Positions 23,014 through 32,165 of a stretch of 64,000 bases of DNA are shown in pieces. Location: contig JAVEYY010000028.1 of assembly GCA_034003245.1 (NCBI GenBank), positions 1 through 64,000 of the forward strand, written 5' to 3'. The position numbers were made by a program, and so were the translations under genes. The notes under the pieces were generated by a model. That model did no database searches and was not told the DNA's origin. It saw only the letters and a list, made by a program, of their open reading frames with translations. Position 1 is the stretch's first letter, and every line of letters begins with the position of its first letter. This DNA comes from Perlabentimonas sp034003245. Its GTDB lineage: Bacteria > Bacteroidota > Bacteroidia > Bacteroidales > Tenuifilaceae.

Positions 23014-25053
23014 CTACTTAACTACTTTCAGTGCCTTTTCAACAGCATTAAAAATTGGCTTATTGCTGATTTGGCTTCCCACGGCTTTCTGCATCCAGTG
23101 CTGTGGGGTGATGCTTCCAATGGAGAATATCCTGAGAGTTTCTGCCGCAAAATTCTTATCGGCAACGTAATCCTCCAGCTGGTACATGATTAGCCTGCCG
23201 TAGGGGTAGTTCATTAGGTACAGGGGCGATTGTATCATATGCGAGTAGATGGCAAGTAGTGGCACATCCTTCTCTCCAAATACATCGGCGTAGTATTCGT
23301 TCCAAATATCCTTGGCTATTCTTATAACCGCCTCTTTAAGCTGCTCAGCATTGGCGTTGGGGTTTGCGTAAAGCCATTCCCAAACCTTCATATCAACCAG
23401 CGAAACGCCCATCATCTCGTAGTTATCCCAGAAAATATCGAGAACATCCAGATGTTCCATCATAGGGTCGCTCTGCTTGATGCCAAGCAGCTCAAGGTCG
23501 CGCTTCTGGAACATAAAGGCTAGCGCTTCAGTAAACGCAGTGTTTGGCACTCCATTAATGAAGTAGTTGTCAACATTGTGTAAACTTATGGTTTGCTCCA
23601 CGTTATGGCCAAACTCATGAATAGCAATATTGTAGCCCTTATAGTCCATTCCATCGGTGGCAACACGGGTACGTAAATGCGAAGTGGTTTCGCGCATTGA
23701 TGCGCCCATGGCGTGTCCCGATCCTCGGGCCGCATCAACCTCAACCTTCGAGGCAATAAATTCAGAGGTTTTACTGTCGTAACCCAGAGCCTTGAGTATT
23801 CTAGGCAGATCCTTGTTCATGGCCTCGGCAGTGGGGTACTTGCTTTTGGTGATTTTGTCGAGTTGATCTTCCGAAACACCAGCCCTACCCACAAAACCAT
23901 TGTACCATAGGTCGAAAGGGCGAAGCTCGCGACCCAAACGTTGGCTAATGAGTTTACCCGCTTCGCGGATAAGTGGCGATGCGGCATACTCCCTGAATAA
24001 ACTTTCCACCTCTTCCAAGGGAATCTCCATACTGCTTTCGAATCGGCGTTTGATGTAGGTGTCGAGGGTAGGGTAGTAGGGATCGAGTTTTTGCATGGCG
24101 TTGAAATTTCCTAACAGATGCTCGTACCTTACTGTTCCCTCAGGCTCAGCGGCAACTTCTTTACCATCCTGCATAAGCTGGTTGGATATCGGGTTCCACT
24201 GGTAGGCAGGGTTGTTAATTACCTGCTTGGGAATATCCTGACCTATAATGCGAAGCATAACGCTGTATAGCATCTCCTGCTTTTCCAAGCCATTATCGTA
24301 GTCGTAGTTCGATTTAATCTCGTCGCGGATATTCCAGTGCGAAAGCAGCTTCATTCCATCGGGGAATAGCTTCTGGCCATCGTTGTTTCTAAGCTGATCG
24401 GCAAAGATGTTGTATTCCGATATGTATAGCCTTCCCTCGCTGTAAACCTTGTTGTTCTCCTGAAGAATTTTAGCAGGAATCCGTGCGGTGTACATATCGC
24501 CAAGGCGGGCGTAACCCCACTGGCGGTTGGTCCAGTCCTTACCCAGCGTATTTTTCTCCTTAAGCGAGTAGTTGGGAAAGTTTAACGTGATGATAAAGGC
24601 CAACTTGTTGGCGTAAAAGTCCTGCTGAACGTGTGCCCCGGGGCTGTACGCTCCAAATATTTGGTCGATGGGATGAATTGGCCCACGATCCTCGTGGATT
24701 TGTCGGTTAAACTCAAAGCTAATCCGTCCGAGGTACCCATATAGGTACTCGAAGTTGTTGGCCATTCTGTCGAACACCAAACCCAACTCCTTGTCATCGG
24801 CAATAAAGCGTTGCATACAGAAGTTCTCGAAATCTGCAGTTGTGCCGTCCGACTCGCGCCATAACGATGCGGTTTGGTTTACACCACGAGTAATACGGAA
24901 TTCGAAATCGGAACCGTGCTTTTCCATCAGTTTATCAATAACCAAATCAATGGCTTTTTGATCGATGGGGCTGGCTTCCATGGCCTCTTTTTTGCCCGTA
25001 CCACACGATGCAAGCATAAAAGCGGTAATTGTAAGTAGCAGTAGTTTTTTCAT
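23014..25053 (-). CDS. zinc metallopeptidase-like lipoprotein, 679 aa
   Basis: A lipoprotein (LLLLTITAFMLASC, lipobox Cys17) with a large helical body. HEFGH at 479-483 is a gluzincin-type zinc site, with Glu509 (NTAFTEALAFMF) about 30 residues on as the likely third ligand, the arrangement of M3/M2-like and related peptidases. I cannot assign it to a named MEROPS family with certainty. The region RTGSG-like SGHAMGASMRETTSHLRTRV before the motif is probably substrate-binding. It is likely periplasmic or outer-membrane anchored and joins the several peptidases in this window. It is convergent with valS and has no operon partner. Confidence 0.8.
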   Translation of the reverse strand: MKKLLLLTITAFMLASCGTGKKEAMEASPIDQKAIDLVIDKLMEKHGSDFEFRITRGVNQTASLWRESDGTTADFENFCMQRFIADDKELGLVFDRMANNFEYLYGYLGRISFEFNRQIHEDRGPIHPIDQIFGAYSPGAHVQQDFYANKLAFIITLNFPNYSLKEKNTLGKDWTNRQWGYARLGDMYTARIPAKILQENNKVYSEGRLYISEYNIFADQLRNNDGQKLFPDGMKLLSHWNIRDEIKSNYDYDNGLEKQEMLYSVMLRIIGQDIPKQVINNPAYQWNPISNQLMQDGKEVAAEPEGTVRYEHLLGNFNAMQKLDPYYPTLDTYIKRRFESSMEIPLEEVESLFREYAASPLIREAGKLISQRLGRELRPFDLWYNGFVGRAGVSEDQLDKITKSKYPTAEAMNKDLPRILKALGYDSKTSEFIASKVEVDAARGSGHAMGASMRETTSHLRTRVATDGMDYKGYNIAIHEFGHNVEQTISLHNVDNYFINGVPNTAFTEALAFMFQKRDLELLGIKQSDPMMEHLDVLDIFWDNYEMMGVSLVDMKVWEWLYANPNANAEQLKEAVIRIAKDIWNEYYADVFGEKDVPLLAIYSHMIQSPLYLMNYPYGRLIMYQLEDYVADKNFAAETLRIFSIGSITPQHWMQKAVGSQISNKPIFNAVEKALKVVK

Positions 25054-25279
25054 AACAATTTTTCGTTTTTTGATAGAATAACAAAATGGTATTTAATTTG
25101 TACAAAGCTACTAAAATCTTACGTGTTCACTTAAAATATTGCTTTCAAACAGATGATCAACGCCATGTTTTTCAAATTCTCACAGGAAATCATCTCAACC
25201 AAGGTGCTATTTTTCATAGAATAATCGCTTTAATATTACTAAATTGCGCAGTGTTAAAATTTTTAATCTCTCGATGTTT

Positions 25280-26656
25280 ATGAAAAGACTTTTACCCCTT
25301 ACTCTTCTTGTACTTGCATTAGTTTTTACCGGTTGTGCTTCAAAACGCTTGGCAAAGCGTGGTTTGAAGTTTGAGCAGGCAGGCATGTACGAGATGGCAG
25401 CCGATTTGTACTATCAAGCGGTGGTGGCCAATGCCCAGAATGTTGATGCCGTTGTTGGCTTAAAAAAGAATGGGCAACGATTGCTCGACGATAAATCGCT
25501 GCAAGTTCAAAAAGCTTACTTAAGCAACAACGACCGCGAGACAGTTTACAGCTATTTAGATGCTAAGCAGTATCAGGATAAGGTAAATGCGACAGGGGTA
25601 TCGATATCTATCTCAGAAATTTCACGTGGGTACTATGAGGAGGCAAAACCCCGATACATGGAGTCGCTTTTCTATGATGCTCGCATACTCCTCGACGAGG
25701 AGAAGTTTAGGGAATCGGAGGCCAAGTTTGCCGAGATTAAACGAATTGATCCAGACTTTGAGGGGGTTGACGAGTTTATGAAGGTGTCGCGCAGCGAGCC
25801 TCTCTACCGTAAGGGACGTGAGTATATGGATGCTGGTTTTTTCCGCCAAGCCTATCACCGCTTCAACGAGATTATTACCAAGCACGGAATTTACAAGGAT
25901 GCCCGGGACCTGCGTGATGAGGCGCTGCTAAAAGCGCAGCTTACCATTGCCATTGGCAAAATTGAGAATAGAACTCAAACTCGCAATGCTGAGCTCTTGG
26001 TTGAAAGTTCAATCAACAGCGCGTTGAGCAATCTCAATAACCCATTTGTAAAAATTGTAGATATTAAAAACACCCAACAGTTTATCGATCAGCAGGCGCA
26101 GAGTGCAACGCTGGGATCGGACATTAGGGTTGGCCAAATTCTTGCAGTAAAGGCAATCCTTAACGGCTCGGTTATCCGTTTCGACATGGTTGATGGCCGA
26201 ACCGAAACTACTACTAAAAAGGGTTACATCAAGGAGATAGTTACCTATAAGGATAAAGCCGGCGAGGAGAAAAAGGACACCAAGTACCACAAGGTTAGCT
26301 ATACTGAAACAACTCGATCGAACTCCGCATCCATATCTATTCAGTACCAGCTAAGCTCAACCGAAACTGGAGCCGTGCTGGTTTCCGATGCAATAAATAC
26401 CAATCGCACCGATGAGATTCACTTTGCCTCGTTCAACGGCAATACTAAGAATCTGGTTCCCGGGCACTGGGAGAATTCCGATAAGGATTCGCCTAAGGAC
26501 AGAATTGAGGATAATCCCACTGCTGTTCGTAACCTTCAGCAGCTCTTTAGCGCAAAGCAAACCATTAAAACCGCCGATGCTATGAAGAATGAAGCGTTGG
26601 GCGAGATTGCCAATCGGGTAGCCCAGAAGATTGGACAGTATAACCCCGAAGAGTAG
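25280..26656 (+). CDS. TPR-containing lipoprotein with CsgG-like C-terminal region
   Basis: A 458-aa lipoprotein (LPLTLLVLALVFTGC, lipobox Cys19). Residues 25-210 hold TPR-like helical repeats (KFEQAGMYEMAADLYYQAVV, FFRQAYHRFNEIITKHGIY). From about 220 a CsgG/LpoB-like fold is suggested by IAIGKIENRTQTRNAELLVE, then FVKIVDIKNTQQFIDQQ and LAVKAILNGSVIRFDMVDGR. The end is helical. Start at ATG 25280 (a second ATG two codons upstream is also possible). It is followed after 6 bp by the LPP20-like gene, so the two are co-transcribed. Known relatives act in envelope assembly: secretion channels or activation of peptidoglycan synthases. Which applies here is unknown. Confidence 0.75.
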   Translation: MKRLLPLTLLVLALVFTGCASKRLAKRGLKFEQAGMYEMAADLYYQAVVANAQNVDAVVGLKKNGQRLLDDKSLQVQKAYLSNNDRETVYSYLDAKQYQDKVNATGVSISISEISRGYYEEAKPRYMESLFYDARILLDEEKFRESEAKFAEIKRIDPDFEGVDEFMKVSRSEPLYRKGREYMDAGFFRQAYHRFNEIITKHGIYKDARDLRDEALLKAQLTIAIGKIENRTQTRNAELLVESSINSALSNLNNPFVKIVDIKNTQQFIDQQAQSATLGSDIRVGQILAVKAILNGSVIRFDMVDGRTETTTKKGYIKEIVTYKDKAGEEKKDTKYHKVSYTETTRSNSASISIQYQLSSTETGAVLVSDAINTNRTDEIHFASFNGNTKNLVPGHWENSDKDSPKDRIEDNPTAVRNLQQLFSAKQTIKTADAMKNEALGEIANRVAQKIGQYNPEE

Positions 26657-26662
26657 ACCGCC

Positions 26663-28042
26663 ATGAAGATTAGAACTCTATTAGTAGTCGCCCTAAGTGT
26701 AGCCACGTTTGGCTGCGGTGGAAGCAAAAAGGCCCAGCAGGCGCAAGTTGCCCCTCAACCCGACTGGGTAAAGGCGCGTGTTTCTTCGCCAATCTACTAC
26801 TACGGGATTGGTGCTGCCCGCAAAACTTTTGATGTTAGTCAGTATCAGCAGGCAGCCCGACAAAATGCGCTGGCCGATATGGCCAGTGAAATCTCCATCA
26901 GCATATCCAGCAACTCGGTGCTTCATGCATTTGAGTCGAATTTGAATTTCCGCGAGGATTTCACTTCAACCATCAGGGCTCAAGCCCAGCAAGATTTGGA
27001 GGGATACGAGTTGGTTGACACCTGGGATGATTTGGAAAACTACTGGGTATTTTATCGATTATCAAAGGCTCAGCATCAGGAACTAAAGGAGCGCCGTAAG
27101 AACGATGCCGCGACCCGTTCGCTCGATTTTTTTACCAGCGGAATAAATTCTCGCGGCAATGGCGATATCCGCATTGCGATGGTTCAGCTGATTAAAGCTC
27201 TTGAGCCCATTAAGCCATACTTCAGCGAGCCCCTACCTGTGGAGTTTAATGGCCAGCAAATCTTTCTGGGAAATGAGATCTTTAAGGAACTTTCGGCAAC
27301 CCTTAGCCAGATTGAAGTTGTTGCGCAAGGCGATAATATTTCGGTGAAGACAGGGCAACGGGTAACATCCGATAATCTCCAGTTCAAAACAGAATTCCGC
27401 AGACAGGGTTTAGTTTCAGGGATTCCTTTGGTGGCATCGTATTCCGAGAGGCCCATACGCAACAATAAGCAGCGCTCAAGCACTGCTGGCTTAGCCACGT
27501 TTGAAATCGACCTGGTTCGATCAATCAAATCATCCGAAACCTTTACTGCCACTTTTGATATTGACGACGTGCTGGCAGAGGCAGGAGCCGATCCGTTTAT
27601 CCGAAAGCTGGTTGGACGGTTTACACTCCCGCAGGGAGTTATCAGATTAAACATCAGCAAACCCTCTTTTGCCATTATCTCAAGGGAGATATTGCTGGGC
27701 GAAGTTCTCCAGCCTGGTTATATCGAGGAGAGTTTCCGCAAGAAGGCCGTTGAGGCAGGATATGTTATAAAAGGAGAGCCCTCTTCAGCCGATTATACCG
27801 TGCGAATTTCCGCAATTGCCAATCGCCGCGACGATAGCGGACAATTCAAAAACGTGAGCATCGAGGGAGTTTTGAGCGTGGAGGATAGCAATGGAAAATC
27901 AATTTACCATCTGCCATTAAGCGGATTTAGCGGCAGGCACTTTGAACATAAGCAGGCAGGCGAGGAGGCTTTTAAGGAGGCGCAGCGAAGGTTCGAGGTT
28001 ACATATTTTAGGGAGATTCAGGAGGCAATCAGCCGACGTTAG
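26663..28042 (+). CDS. LPP20-like lipoprotein
   Basis: A 459-aa lipoprotein (TLLVVALSVATFGC, lipobox Cys18) starting with PDWVKARVSSPIYYYGIGAA and then ARQNALADMASEISISISSN, the hallmark of the LPP20 fold. The C-terminal half (IRLNISKPSFAIISREILLG, then VRISAIANRR) is CsgG/LpoB-like. It pairs with the upstream TPR/CsgG-like lipoprotein, 6 bp away. Both probably sit on the periplasmic face of the outer membrane and may form one complex. No enzymatic motif. A promoter for the next gene lies 90 bp after its stop, so the operon likely ends here. Confidence 0.75.
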   Translation: MKIRTLLVVALSVATFGCGGSKKAQQAQVAPQPDWVKARVSSPIYYYGIGAARKTFDVSQYQQAARQNALADMASEISISISSNSVLHAFESNLNFREDFTSTIRAQAQQDLEGYELVDTWDDLENYWVFYRLSKAQHQELKERRKNDAATRSLDFFTSGINSRGNGDIRIAMVQLIKALEPIKPYFSEPLPVEFNGQQIFLGNEIFKELSATLSQIEVVAQGDNISVKTGQRVTSDNLQFKTEFRRQGLVSGIPLVASYSERPIRNNKQRSSTAGLATFEIDLVRSIKSSETFTATFDIDDVLAEAGADPFIRKLVGRFTLPQGVIRLNISKPSFAIISREILLGEVLQPGYIEESFRKKAVEAGYVIKGEPSSADYTVRISAIANRRDDSGQFKNVSIEGVLSVEDSNGKSIYHLPLSGFSGRHFEHKQAGEEAFKEAQRRFEVTYFREIQEAISRR

Positions 28043-28128
28043 ATCATGGTGCTTAAACGAATCATGTTTAAGAGCATCTAACGGTTTTAAGGCTAATGAT
28101 TATCGATACTATTGCGAATTATTTCTAC

Positions 28129-28136
28129 TAACTTTG
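28129..28136 (+). promoter_or_regulatory. -7 promoter box TAACTTTG
   Basis: A perfect TAnnTTTG, 43 bp before the DUF1573 protein's ATG. Confidence 0.6.
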
Positions 28137-28179
28137 CTCCGTTATTTTTACATCGATCACAACATTTAACTTTTATATT

Positions 28180-28602
28180 ATGAGAACGATAGCATCTTTA
28201 TTGTTTGTTCTTTCCCTATTTACCACTGGCCTTTATGCGCAAAACAATCAAAACAACAAAGCCAGTAGCGATACTACAATAGTGTTTGAGGTGTATGAGC
28301 ACAACTATGGTGAACTTGATTATGGAGGCGATGGTACGTGTACTTTTACCTTTACCAACAAGGGAACAGAGCCCCTTATCCTTACCAACGTAAGGGCATC
28401 GTGTGGTTGCACTACGCCCAGCTGGACCCGCGACCCAATTCAACCCGGCGAAAAGGGTGAGATTAAGGTGAAGTACAACACCCTTATTCAGGGTTCGTTC
28501 AACAAGGTTGTCTCGGTTAATTCCAATGGGAATCCTCAATTCATTGCCCTTAGGGTGAAAGGTTTGGTAAAACCCCGACCTGTTGACACAGCACAGAAAT
28601 AA
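28180..28602 (+). CDS. DUF1573 domain protein, exported
   Basis: A 140-aa exported protein with signal peptide (LLFVLSLFTTGLYAQ) and one DUF1573 immunoglobulin-like domain: HNYGELDYGGDGTCTFTFTN, NVRASCGCTTPSW, IQPGEKGEIKVKYNT. The CGCT cluster is the signature of the family. These proteins are very common in Bacteroidota and have no firm function; they are taken as periplasmic or surface accessory domains. The aminotransferase gene follows after 21 bp on the same strand, so co-transcription is likely, but a functional link is not evident. Own -7 box upstream. Confidence 0.88.
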   Translation: MRTIASLLFVLSLFTTGLYAQNNQNNKASSDTTIVFEVYEHNYGELDYGGDGTCTFTFTNKGTEPLILTNVRASCGCTTPSWTRDPIQPGEKGEIKVKYNTLIQGSFNKVVSVNSNGNPQFIALRVKGLVKPRPVDTAQK

Positions 28603-28623
28603 TTGTAAATAAAAAAGTATATC

Positions 28624-29823
28624 ATGCCACAAATTTCAGAAAAAGGGAAAGCGATGCCTGCGTCGCCCATTCGTAAGCTTGTTCCATATGCCGAGGGTGC
28701 GAAAAAGAGGGGCGTAAAGGTTTATCACCTAAACATTGGACAACCCGATATTGCAACTCCCGAGGTTGCACTTAAGGCAATCAGGGATAATGTGCTTAAA
28801 GTAGTTGAGTATAGCCACTCTGCTGGTAACGAGAGTTATCGACGTGGGCTAGCCGAGTACTACCGCAGCGTGGGTATCGACATTGATCATAATCAAATAA
28901 TAATTACCACCGGAGGTTCAGAGGCCATTACCATTGGGTTTATGAGTTGCCTTAACCCCGGCGACGAGGTGATAATTCCTGAGCCATTCTACGCCAACTA
29001 TAATGGCTTTGCCACATCGGCAGGTGTGAAAGTGGTGCCGGTAACCTCATCTATCGAGAATGATTTTGCTCTGCCCCCAATTGCTGATTTTGAAAAGCTT
29101 ATCACTCCCAAAACTAAGGGTATTGTTATATGTAATCCCAACAACCCAACTGGTTACCTCTACTCGCGCGAAGAACTTGAGCAGCTGGCTGGGTTAATCA
29201 AAAAGTATGATTTGTACCTTTTTGCCGATGAGGTTTACCGTGAGTTCTGCTACGATGGTAATACGCATTTCTCCACCATGAACCTAAAAGGATTGGAGAA
29301 TAATGTTATTCTGATGGATTCCGTGTCGAAGCGTTACAGCATGTGTGGGGTAAGGGTTGGAGCACTAATTTCGCGCAACTGCGAGGTTATGGCTGCAGCC
29401 ATGAAGTTTGCACAGGCAAGGCTTTGCCCACCATCGTATGGTCAAATTGCTGCCGAAGCGGCGTTGAACACTCCTAAAGAGTATTTCGACGAGGTTTACG
29501 ACGAGTACATTCAGCGCAGAGACTACATGGTTGAGGCTCTTAATAAGATAGAGGGCGTGGTTTGTCCCAAACCAAAAGGCGCTTTCTATACCGTGGTTAA
29601 ACTTCCTGTTGACGATGCCGATAAATTTGCCCAGTGGCTACTCGAGAGCTTTGATCATAAGGAACAAACGGTGATGCTTGCTCCCGCATCGGGCTTTTAT
29701 GCTACTCCAGGCTTAGGTAAGGATGAGGTGCGCATTGCCTACGTACTTAAAATTGATGATCTGAAGAACGCCATGGAAACGCTTGAAGCAGCATTGAAGG
29801 CTTATCCCGGAAGAACAATCTAG
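28624..29823 (+). CDS. class I/II PLP-dependent aminotransferase (aspartate-type)
   Basis: A 399-aa cytoplasmic fold-type I aminotransferase. It shows NIGQPDIATP at the N-terminus, the PLP-phosphate-binding TTGGSEAI, CNPNNPTGYLYSREEL, ADEVYREFCYD with the PLP-ring Asp, and Lys236 in MDSVSKRYSMCGVRVG as the Schiff-base lysine. The Arg that binds the substrate carboxylate is probably in DEVRIAYVL. Aspartate is the usual amino donor in this branch but specificity cannot be fixed from the sequence. It follows the DUF1573 gene by 21 bp. Confidence 0.9.
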   Translation: MPQISEKGKAMPASPIRKLVPYAEGAKKRGVKVYHLNIGQPDIATPEVALKAIRDNVLKVVEYSHSAGNESYRRGLAEYYRSVGIDIDHNQIIITTGGSEAITIGFMSCLNPGDEVIIPEPFYANYNGFATSAGVKVVPVTSSIENDFALPPIADFEKLITPKTKGIVICNPNNPTGYLYSREELEQLAGLIKKYDLYLFADEVYREFCYDGNTHFSTMNLKGLENNVILMDSVSKRYSMCGVRVGALISRNCEVMAAAMKFAQARLCPPSYGQIAAEAALNTPKEYFDEVYDEYIQRRDYMVEALNKIEGVVCPKPKGAFYTVVKLPVDDADKFAQWLLESFDHKEQTVMLAPASGFYATPGLGKDEVRIAYVLKIDDLKNAMETLEAALKAYPGRTI

Positions 29824-29882
29824 AAGGATCGATAGCTCAATATTTGAAACGCTAAGCATTTATTTCCTTGGCGTTTCGTGGT

Positions 29883-30593
29883 TTAGAAGGCTAGGTAATA
29901 GTCTTTGGTGAGTTGTATATACTCCGCAGTGAATTCTCCATCAATCCCTCTTACTGTAATTGTTGACTCATCAACGGGTATTCTTTCACGTCTAAACTCA
30001 AGCATTAGCCGCTTAATAGGGCCTGCGGATTTACCATAAACGCTAACGCGTTTGCTGCAGTATAATCCATAGGTCGATGCCAGGGCCACAAACACGTTAC
30101 CCTCAACATAGGGGAAAATTCCTGCAAATCGGCCATTGTTGACCAGTAACCTACTAACTCCCGTTAGCAGATCGGAGTGGGGCAGAAACTCGTTGTGGCG
30201 GGCTATGGTTCGGGCTACCTCATCGGATTTAAGCGATTTGATAAAGTAGGGTGGATTTGAAACGATTAGATCGTATTTTGTAAAGGTTTCACCGGCAAGT
30301 TGCTGAAACGATTGGTTGTAAATATTTACCCTACTTTCCCATGGAGAATTGCTAACGTTTTCCTTTGCCTGCTGGGCCGACAATTCATCAATTTCAACAG
30401 CATCAATTTGGGCTTTGCTTCGCTGGGCAAGCATAAGAGCTATCAATCCGGTTCCAGTACCAACATCGAGAATGGTTTTGGCGTTTTCAACGTCGACCCA
30501 AGCGCCCAGCATAACGCCGTCGGTGCCAACCTTCATGGCCGATTTTTCCTGCCGAATGGCAAATTGCTTGAAGCGGAAATACTGGTTGGGCAT
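29883..30593 (-). CDS. trmN6: tRNA1(Val) adenine-37 N6-methyltransferase-like
   Basis: A 236-aa SAM-dependent methyltransferase related to E. coli YfiC/TrmN6, which methylates A37 of tRNA1-Val. The SAM-binding motif is ILDVGTGTGLIALMLAQR (about 40-57), the acidic ribose-binding residue is in AVEIDE, and the catalytic NPPYF is at about 112-116. PNQYFRFKQFAIRQEKSAMKVGTDGVMLG at the start matches the family. It lies 6 bp downstream of the TIGR02757 gene on the same strand, part of a three-gene run with the LolD-like ATPase. Confidence 0.88.
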   Translation of the reverse strand: MPNQYFRFKQFAIRQEKSAMKVGTDGVMLGAWVDVENAKTILDVGTGTGLIALMLAQRSKAQIDAVEIDELSAQQAKENVSNSPWESRVNIYNQSFQQLAGETFTKYDLIVSNPPYFIKSLKSDEVARTIARHNEFLPHSDLLTGVSRLLVNNGRFAGIFPYVEGNVFVALASTYGLYCSKRVSVYGKSAGPIKRLMLEFRRERIPVDESTITVRGIDGEFTAEYIQLTKDYYLAF

Positions 30594-30599
30594 AGCGAG

Positions 30600-31376
30600 C
30601 TAAAATTTTTCGAAAACGCCCAGACCAAAAAGAGCAAAATCGTATTTTACCGGGTCGTTGGGGGCAAAGGTACTAAGATTTGCGGTAACCTCCTCCACCG
30701 CTTTCCAGTCGTTTTGCTTGCGATCAAGTAGTCCAAGTTTCCGCGCAACTCTGCCCGAATGCACATCAAGAGGGAGCATTAACGCCGAGGTTGGAATTTG
30801 TGTCCAAATACCCAAATCGACCTTTTCGGTTGATGGGCGCACCATCCATCGCAGGTACATATTTAGGCGCTTAGCGGCTGAGCTCGCCATTGGGCTCGAT
30901 ATATGTTTGGTTGTTCTGTCGGGGAAGTCCTCATCGATAAAAATCTGCCTGAAATATTCGATGGCATCCTTTATTGATTGTGTCTTGTTAAAACCCTCGC
31001 TAAAGATATCTTCGAGCGATTGGCCATTGGTGTAGATTCTTTTGAGCGATTTTACAAATGCCATACAATCGGTTCCGTTGAATGTGCGGTAGTAAAAACG
31101 CGAAAGCGATGCAATATCATTTAGAGAAGAATCGCTTAGGAATTCGTATGGCGATTCGCCCATTTGCGCCATTAAACTCCTGGCCGATCGGATGATTTGG
31201 GGCCGCTGCCCCCATGATATGGTTGCTGTCAGAAATCCTGATATTTCGATATCCTGCTTAAGGGAATAGCTGCGGGGTATTTGAATTGGGTCGGTTTCAA
31301 TAAAGCTGGGTGAGGCGTACTGTCGGTACTTCTCATCTAGGAACTCCTTAAGGTCGGCCAGGGCAACTTTACTCAC
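30600..31376 (-). CDS. TIGR02757 (DUF2400) family protein
   Basis: A 258-aa protein starting SKVALADLKEFLDEKYRQYA with ISWGQRPQIIRSARSLM, RMNMYLRWM-like LNMYLRWMVRP and LMLPLDVHSGRVARKLGLL, the signature of the TIGR02757 family, which has a HhH-like DNA-glycosylase fold; the function is not established. The initiation codon is GTG at 31376, and its first G is the last base of the LolD-like gene's TAG, a 1-nt overlap that implies coupled translation. It is followed after 6 bp by the TrmN6-like gene. Confidence 0.88.
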   Translation of the reverse strand: MSKVALADLKEFLDEKYRQYASPSFIETDPIQIPRSYSLKQDIEISGFLTATISWGQRPQIIRSARSLMAQMGESPYEFLSDSSLNDIASLSRFYYRTFNGTDCMAFVKSLKRIYTNGQSLEDIFSEGFNKTQSIKDAIEYFRQIFIDEDFPDRTTKHISSPMASSAAKRLNMYLRWMVRPSTEKVDLGIWTQIPTSALMLPLDVHSGRVARKLGLLDRKQNDWKAVEEVTANLSTFAPNDPVKYDFALFGLGVFEKF

Positions 31377-32026
31377 TATACAAAGCGTCCATCGTTCATG
31401 GTTAGCTGAAGATCGGCCATGGAAGCCAAATCTTTGTCGTGCGTAACGATGATAAAGGTTTGCTTAAACTGATCGCGAAGCGAGAAGAAAAGGTTATGCA
31501 GCTCCTCGCGGTTTTTGGAGTCGAGATTTCCGGAGGGTTCATCGGCCAGTATAACCTTGGGCTTATTGATTAAAGCTCGGGCAACGGCCACTCGTTGCTG
31601 CTCTCCTCCCGACAGCTCTGATGGCTTGTGATCCATTCGGTTGCTAAGACCAAGAAAACTTAGCAGTTCCTTTGCCCGTGCTTCGACATCTTCCCTAGAT
31701 TTACGGGCAATAAATCCGGGGATGCAAATATTTTCAAGTGCAGTAAACTCTGGCAGTAGATGGTGAAACTGGAACACAAATCCGATATTCTGATTGCGGA
31801 AAGCGGCAAGGCTTTTCTCGTTTAGCTGCGATATGTTCACATTATCGATGTATACGCTACCCGAGTCGGCTTGGGATAGTGAGCCCATTATTTGAAGCAG
31901 GGTAGTTTTTCCTGCTCCGCTGGGGCCAACGATGGCCACAACTTTCTCGGCGGGAATCTGAACATCAACCTCCTTAAGAACTGTAAGCGATCCAAAGGAT
32001 TTGACAATTTTCTCAACTCTTATCAT
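31376..32026 (-). CDS. ABC transporter ATPase, LolD-like
   Basis: A 216-aa ATPase of the LolD/MacB class. Walker A is GPSGAGKTT (34-42), the Q-loop is in FVFQFHHLLPEFTALENI, the signature is LSGGEQQRVAVARAL, and Walker B is VILADEPSGNLD. LolD drives release of lipoproteins from the inner membrane together with LolC/E permeases, which are not in this window. Start at 32026 gives the canonical MIRVEKIVKSFG; the 31 codons upstream contain the promoter. It overlaps the next gene by one base. Confidence 0.88.
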   Translation of the reverse strand: MIRVEKIVKSFGSLTVLKEVDVQIPAEKVVAIVGPSGAGKTTLLQIMGSLSQADSGSVYIDNVNISQLNEKSLAAFRNQNIGFVFQFHHLLPEFTALENICIPGFIARKSREDVEARAKELLSFLGLSNRMDHKPSELSGGEQQRVAVARALINKPKVILADEPSGNLDSKNREELHNLFFSLRDQFKQTFIIVTHDKDLASMADLQLTMNDGRFV

Positions 32027-32043
32027 AGTAATGCATTGATTTG

Positions 32044-32051
32044 CAAATGTA
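32044..32051 (-). promoter_or_regulatory. -7 promoter box TACATTTG of the lolD-like operon
   Basis: A perfect TAnnTTTG on the minus strand, 17 bp before the ATG at 32026. Confidence 0.6.
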
Positions 32052-32105
32052 GTAAAAACGGGGAATAGTCCTATATGAATACTAGCGAACCTAAAGTGAA
32101 AGGTA

Positions 32106-32148
32106 TTAAAAAAGCCCACCCCTGTTCAATGGGATGGACTTTTTTAAA
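32106..32148 (-). terminator. terminator after the beta-barrel gene
   Basis: On the minus strand AAAAAAGTCCATCCC, loop, GGGGTGGGCTTTTTT; the stem has one or two mismatches and a T-run follows. Confidence 0.7.
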
Positions 32149-32165
32149 TAATTGCATTAGGGTTT

